NCBI GenBank assembly: GCA_029262955.1
Contig: JAJCYL010000159.1
Coordinates: 1-9,571, forward strand
From: Cytophagales bacterium
GTDB taxonomy: Bacteria; Bacteroidota; Bacteroidia; Cytophagales; Cyclobacteriaceae
Reading direction: 5' to 3'
Length of the DNA stretch: 9,571 nt
Position numbers and translations under genes: made by a program. Shown here one piece after another: positions 6,279-9,571 of the stretch (positions are counted from its first letter, which is position 1; each line of letters starts with the position of its first letter). A model generated the notes under the pieces. The model had not been told where the DNA came from. It saw only the letters and a program-made list of their open reading frames with translations, and ran no database searches.

Positions 6279-9200
6279 AAAAATATCCTCTTCCAAAAAC
6301 TGTTGATTGTACTCATGGTGATTGTCGAGGCTTGCAATCCACTCGATGAAAAACAATTTCGATTTGAAAGACTAAGTCCGCAGCAAACAGGCATAAATTT
6401 TCAAAACTCACTTCAGGAATCCGAGGAATTCAACATAATTGAATATCTATATTATTACAATGGAGGTGGAGTTGGTGTTGCTGATATAAATAACGATGGG
6501 CTATCCGACATTTATTTTACAGCCAACGAACAAGAAAATCGGCTTTATCTAAACGAAGGTAATCTGTCATTTCGGGATATTACTACCTCAGCTGGAGTTG
6601 AAATGGCTGGTGCATGGAAAACTGGCGTATCAATTGCCGATGTTGATGGTGATGGATTTATGGATATTTATGTCTGCCGAGTCACAAATTACAAAGGGTT
6701 ATCCGGTCACAATGAACTTTATATTAATAATGGGGATTTAACCTTTTCAGAAAAGGCAAAAGACTTTGGTCTGGACTTTCAGGGATTTTCGACACATGCA
6801 ACATTTTTCGATATGGACAACGATGGAGATCTCGACATGTACCTGCTTAATCACGCAGTCAATACACGTAACAGCTATGGCACATCTTCGCTTCGCAATG
6901 AGGTAGATTCTTTATCGGGAGATCGCATTTATGAGAATGACAATGGAGTATTTAAGAATATCACAGCCTCTTCGGGTATTTACTCTTCGCATATTGGCTA
7001 TGGACTTGGTGTGGGGCTAAGCGATATTAATCAAGACGGTTTCACTGACATTTATATCTCCAATGATTTTAGTGAAAATGACTACCTGTATATAAATAAT
7101 GGAGATAAAACCTTTACGGAGTCCTTATCTAAAATGGCCCATCATACAAGTAAGTTTTCAATGGGCAATGATTTGGCCGATTTCAACAATGACGGATTGA
7201 TTGATATTGTTACACTTGATATGCTCCCAGAGGATGAAGTGGTTCGCAAGAAATCAACTGGAGATGATACCTATGAAATATTTACCATGAAACTGTCTTT
7301 CGGCTATATGAATCAATATAGCCGGAATAGTTTGCTGCTTAACCGTGGAAATGGAAAATTCTCAGATGTCGCCATGTTGGCGGGTGTTCACGCAACAGAT
7401 TGGAGTTGGGCACCCTTATTGGCTGATCTAGACAATGATGGCTGGAAGGATATCTTTATTTCAAATGGAATTGAAAAACGTCCAAATGATCTTGACTATA
7501 TAGACTTCATTAGTAATGACAAGATCAGGAATAATCCAGATATATCTAATGTGGAATTTATTGCTGAAATGCCCCCTGGAAAAGTGTCAAACTATTTCTT
7601 TCGCAATAAGCGCAACTTGACATTGGAAAATGTTACGGATGAATGGATTAGTAAAATTCCTACGATAACCAATGGTGCGGTATACGCGGACCTTGACAAT
7701 GATGGAGATTTAGATTTAATACAAAATAACCTAAAAAGCACTTCGCTAATTCTAAAAAACCTTACTAAAGAGCAGAATGTGGGTGGCACAAATTCTATTA
7801 CCGTCCAATTCAAAGGAGACAAGAAAAATACTGCTGGATTGGGTGCCCAAATAAGTACATATGTAAATGGTCAGATTCAGTTTTTTGAACATTATGTGCA
7901 CCGTGGGTTTCAGTCTACCGTTGACGGTAAAATATTAATTGGTATTGGAGCAGCCTCGTCTATAGATTCTTTAGTTGTAAAGTGGCCATCAGGTAAAATT
8001 AATAAACATTATAAGATAGAAGCCAATACCGATCTAATGCTGATTGAGGTAAATGCTGATTTTGCAGATAGCAGTTTGGCAAAGCCAATAAAGTTGTTTT
8101 CAGATGTTACAGATGAAATTGGATTGAATTTTGTTCATCGGGAAAACAAGTTTATTGAATTTAATCGGGAGGCTTTAATTCCACATATGAATTCTCAGGA
8201 AGGTCCTGCAATTGCAGTTGGTGATGTGAATGGAGATGGATTGTCTGATGTTTTTATTGGAGGCGCCAAAAATCAAGCAGGAGGATTATTTATTCAAATT
8301 GATGGCACATTAAAAAGCAGTCAGTTATTTGAAAATGATCGACTCCAGGAAGATGTTGACGCACATTTTTTTGATATCGAAAACGATGGAGATCTTGATT
8401 TATTAGTTATTAGTGGTGGGAATGAATTTAATGATAATTCACAAAGCCAACTTCCTCGAATATATAGAAACAATGGCCGAGGGGAGTTTAATAGAGACAT
8501 TTCACTACTAGCAGAAAATTTCCAAACTGGATCTGTAGCGGCAATTCATGATTTTAATAACGACGGGTATCAGGACATATTTTTAGGGAGCATAGCTGTT
8601 CCATGGAATTATGGTTTGACTCCTAATAGTTATCTCTTGATCAATCAAAAAGGTGAATTCTTTATAGATGTGACTGATCAGGTGTCAGGTCTCTCGCAGG
8701 TGGGCATGGTTAAAGATGCAAAATGGGCAGATCTGGATGGCAACGGCGAAAAAGATCTCATTATAGCCTCTTTATGGCAGCCAATAAAGATATTCTATTC
8801 GCAAGGGGGGAGATTACAGCCATCAAAATCATTGGGTGGGTCGAACGGATTGTGGCAAACAATCACCTTGCTGGACTTTGATGAGGATGGCGATGTTGAT
8901 ATCATCGGTGGCAATCTTGGTTTAAACACAAAATTAAAAGCGTCTATCGATCAACCCATCACTCTTTACTTAAGTGATTTTGATCAAAATGATAAACTGG
9001 ATCAAGTGCTTACCTATTACAAAGATGGAGCTGAATCAATCTTCGTCTCTAAGCAAGACCTCGTCAAACAACTGGCAAAGATCAAAAAAGATTTTTTGGA
9101 CTATGACCAATATGCCCACGCTAAAGTCTCAGATGTCTTTAAGCAAGTACAATTAGATGATGCGATTCAGCTAAAGGCATTTGAAATGCGAACAGGGGTT

Positions 9201-9566
9201 TTTATCAACCACAATGGAGAATTCACTTTTAATCCATTTGGTGAAGAAGCCCAGTTTAGTGTAGTTACTACTATTTTGTCAAAGGACTTCAATCATGATG
9301 GCAAGGATGAGCTTTTAATAGCTGGTAATTTTTATCCTGTGTCTACACAGCAAGGCAGGTATAGTGAGGATTACGGATCTCTTTATCAAAATCAAGGCAA
9401 GGGCAACTGGACTTATATACCAAATTCGATAAGTGGATTATATCTCGATGGTCAGATCAAGGAATTGAAAATAATAGAAATAAATGGAAGAGATTTGCTG
9501 ATTGTAGGTCGAAACAATGATTTCGTTCAGGTTTTATCATTCACAGATGATTTTAATCCTTTTTAA
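6276..9566 (+). CDS. FG-GAP/VCBS-repeat lipoprotein with central ASPIC/UnbV domain (CRTAC1-like), GTG start
   Basis: A complete protein of 1,096 residues. The signal peptide runs MKNILFQKLLIVLMVIVEAC, with the lipid cysteine at 20; glutamate at -2 of the lipobox (VEAC) is unusual, so lipidation is slightly less certain than in its neighbours. D24-E25 follow soon after the cysteine. Calcium-loop motifs begin at residues 70, 122, 179, 250, 302, 384 and 472, then at 650, 700, 759, 819, 867, 901 and 1004. The central ASPIC/UnbV domain is at about 507-588 (RGFQSTVD at 543, WPSG at 570). The order and spacing match the 2980-6276 product almost motif for motif, so the two are paralogues. It is the most divergent of the three: the CxC and third cysteine shared by the other two are replaced (GPAIAVGD, DAHFFD). 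The stop is five bases from the window end. The role in surface binding is inference; no enzymatic residues are recognised. Confidence 0.95.
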   Translation: MKNILFQKLLIVLMVIVEACNPLDEKQFRFERLSPQQTGINFQNSLQESEEFNIIEYLYYYNGGGVGVADINNDGLSDIYFTANEQENRLYLNEGNLSFRDITTSAGVEMAGAWKTGVSIADVDGDGFMDIYVCRVTNYKGLSGHNELYINNGDLTFSEKAKDFGLDFQGFSTHATFFDMDNDGDLDMYLLNHAVNTRNSYGTSSLRNEVDSLSGDRIYENDNGVFKNITASSGIYSSHIGYGLGVGLSDINQDGFTDIYISNDFSENDYLYINNGDKTFTESLSKMAHHTSKFSMGNDLADFNNDGLIDIVTLDMLPEDEVVRKKSTGDDTYEIFTMKLSFGYMNQYSRNSLLLNRGNGKFSDVAMLAGVHATDWSWAPLLADLDNDGWKDIFISNGIEKRPNDLDYIDFISNDKIRNNPDISNVEFIAEMPPGKVSNYFFRNKRNLTLENVTDEWISKIPTITNGAVYADLDNDGDLDLIQNNLKSTSLILKNLTKEQNVGGTNSITVQFKGDKKNTAGLGAQISTYVNGQIQFFEHYVHRGFQSTVDGKILIGIGAASSIDSLVVKWPSGKINKHYKIEANTDLMLIEVNADFADSSLAKPIKLFSDVTDEIGLNFVHRENKFIEFNREALIPHMNSQEGPAIAVGDVNGDGLSDVFIGGAKNQAGGLFIQIDGTLKSSQLFENDRLQEDVDAHFFDIENDGDLDLLVISGGNEFNDNSQSQLPRIYRNNGRGEFNRDISLLAENFQTGSVAAIHDFNNDGYQDIFLGSIAVPWNYGLTPNSYLLINQKGEFFIDVTDQVSGLSQVGMVKDAKWADLDGNGEKDLIIASLWQPIKIFYSQGGRLQPSKSLGGSNGLWQTITLLDFDEDGDVDIIGGNLGLNTKLKASIDQPITLYLSDFDQNDKLDQVLTYYKDGAESIFVSKQDLVKQLAKIKKDFLDYDQYAHAKVSDVFKQVQLDDAIQLKAFEMRTGVFINHNGEFTFNPFGEEAQFSVVTTILSKDFNHDGKDELLIAGNFYPVSTQQGRYSEDYGSLYQNQGKGNWTYIPNSISGLYLDGQIKELKIIEINGRDLLIVGRNNDFVQVLSFTDDFNPF
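7794..8039 (+). other. ASPIC/UnbV domain of the third large protein
   Basis: Residues about 507-588, from SITVQFKGDKKNTAGLGAQ through HRGFQSTVDG, IGIGAA and KWPSG to EANTDLMLI. WPSG is the classic form of the domain's terminal turn. Its position relative to the calcium loops is the same as in the upstream paralogue. Confidence 0.87.
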
Positions 9567-9571
9567 CTTTA

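Larger units (their letters stand above)
1..9566 (+). repeat. Tandem array of three paralogous ~3.3-kb genes (first one partial)
   Basis: The three large genes align collinearly over their visible length. Shared landmarks include DWSWG in the DWSW(G/A) segment before the sixth loop, the near-identical seventh loop GDLDNDGDLDL (ADLDNDGDLDL in the last), RGF(E/Q)STVD, and a helix-like KDL...IKK...Y segment between the last two loops. Similarity is strong in protein, but codons differ widely at the DNA level, so the duplications are old and not a recent repeat or assembly artefact. The small lipoprotein gene sits between the first and second copies. Confidence 0.8.

Noticed and set aside
9567..9571. 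Terminator after the last gene
   Set aside because: Only five bases follow the stop codon; no hairpin can be judged.

Overview
The window reads as the inside of one long, single-strand gene cluster from a member of the Bacteroidota, most likely an environmental or marine Cytophagales/Flammeovirga-type organism. The reasons are that the DNA is AT-leaning, the genes lack clear Shine-Dalgarno sequences, and every protein whose N-terminus is visible has a lipoprotein signal peptide. The dominant family is also typical of that phylum: ~1,100-residue FG-GAP/VCBS-repeat proteins with an ASPIC/UnbV domain (CRTAC1-like). The taxonomic call is inference; no rRNA or marker gene is present.

Layout, all on the + strand. 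(1) Positions 1-2422 hold the C-terminal ~806 residues of a first FG-GAP/ASPIC protein whose N-terminus lies upstream of the window. (2) Positions 2409-2978 encode a small lipoprotein of 189 residues and unrecognised family, overlapping gene 1 by 14 bases. (3) Positions 2980-6276 encode a complete 1,098-residue FG-GAP/ASPIC lipoprotein, one base after gene 2. (4) Positions 6276-9566 encode a complete 1,096-residue FG-GAP/ASPIC lipoprotein that begins with GTG and shares one base with the stop of gene 3. There is no intergenic stretch longer than one base between genes, and only five bases follow the last stop. No internal promoter or terminator is visible. The four genes look like part of one transcript with coupled translation.

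The three large proteins are collinear paralogues. Each complete one carries seven DxDxDGxxD-like calcium-loop motifs, then a central ASPIC/UnbV domain, then seven more motifs. The start of the second half resembles the start of the first half. The simplest reading is two beta-propeller-like modules joined by an ASPIC domain, anchored by lipid to the envelope and probably facing outward. Genes 1 and 3 are closer to each other than to gene 4; they share a cysteine cluster that gene 4 lacks.

How the products work together cannot be shown from sequence alone. Secreted calcium-binding propellers plus a small co-translated lipoprotein suggest a cell-surface binding or adhesion assembly, or accessory proteins of a nutrient-uptake locus. 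There are no enzymes, transporters, RNAs, mobile elements or CRISPR arrays in the window.
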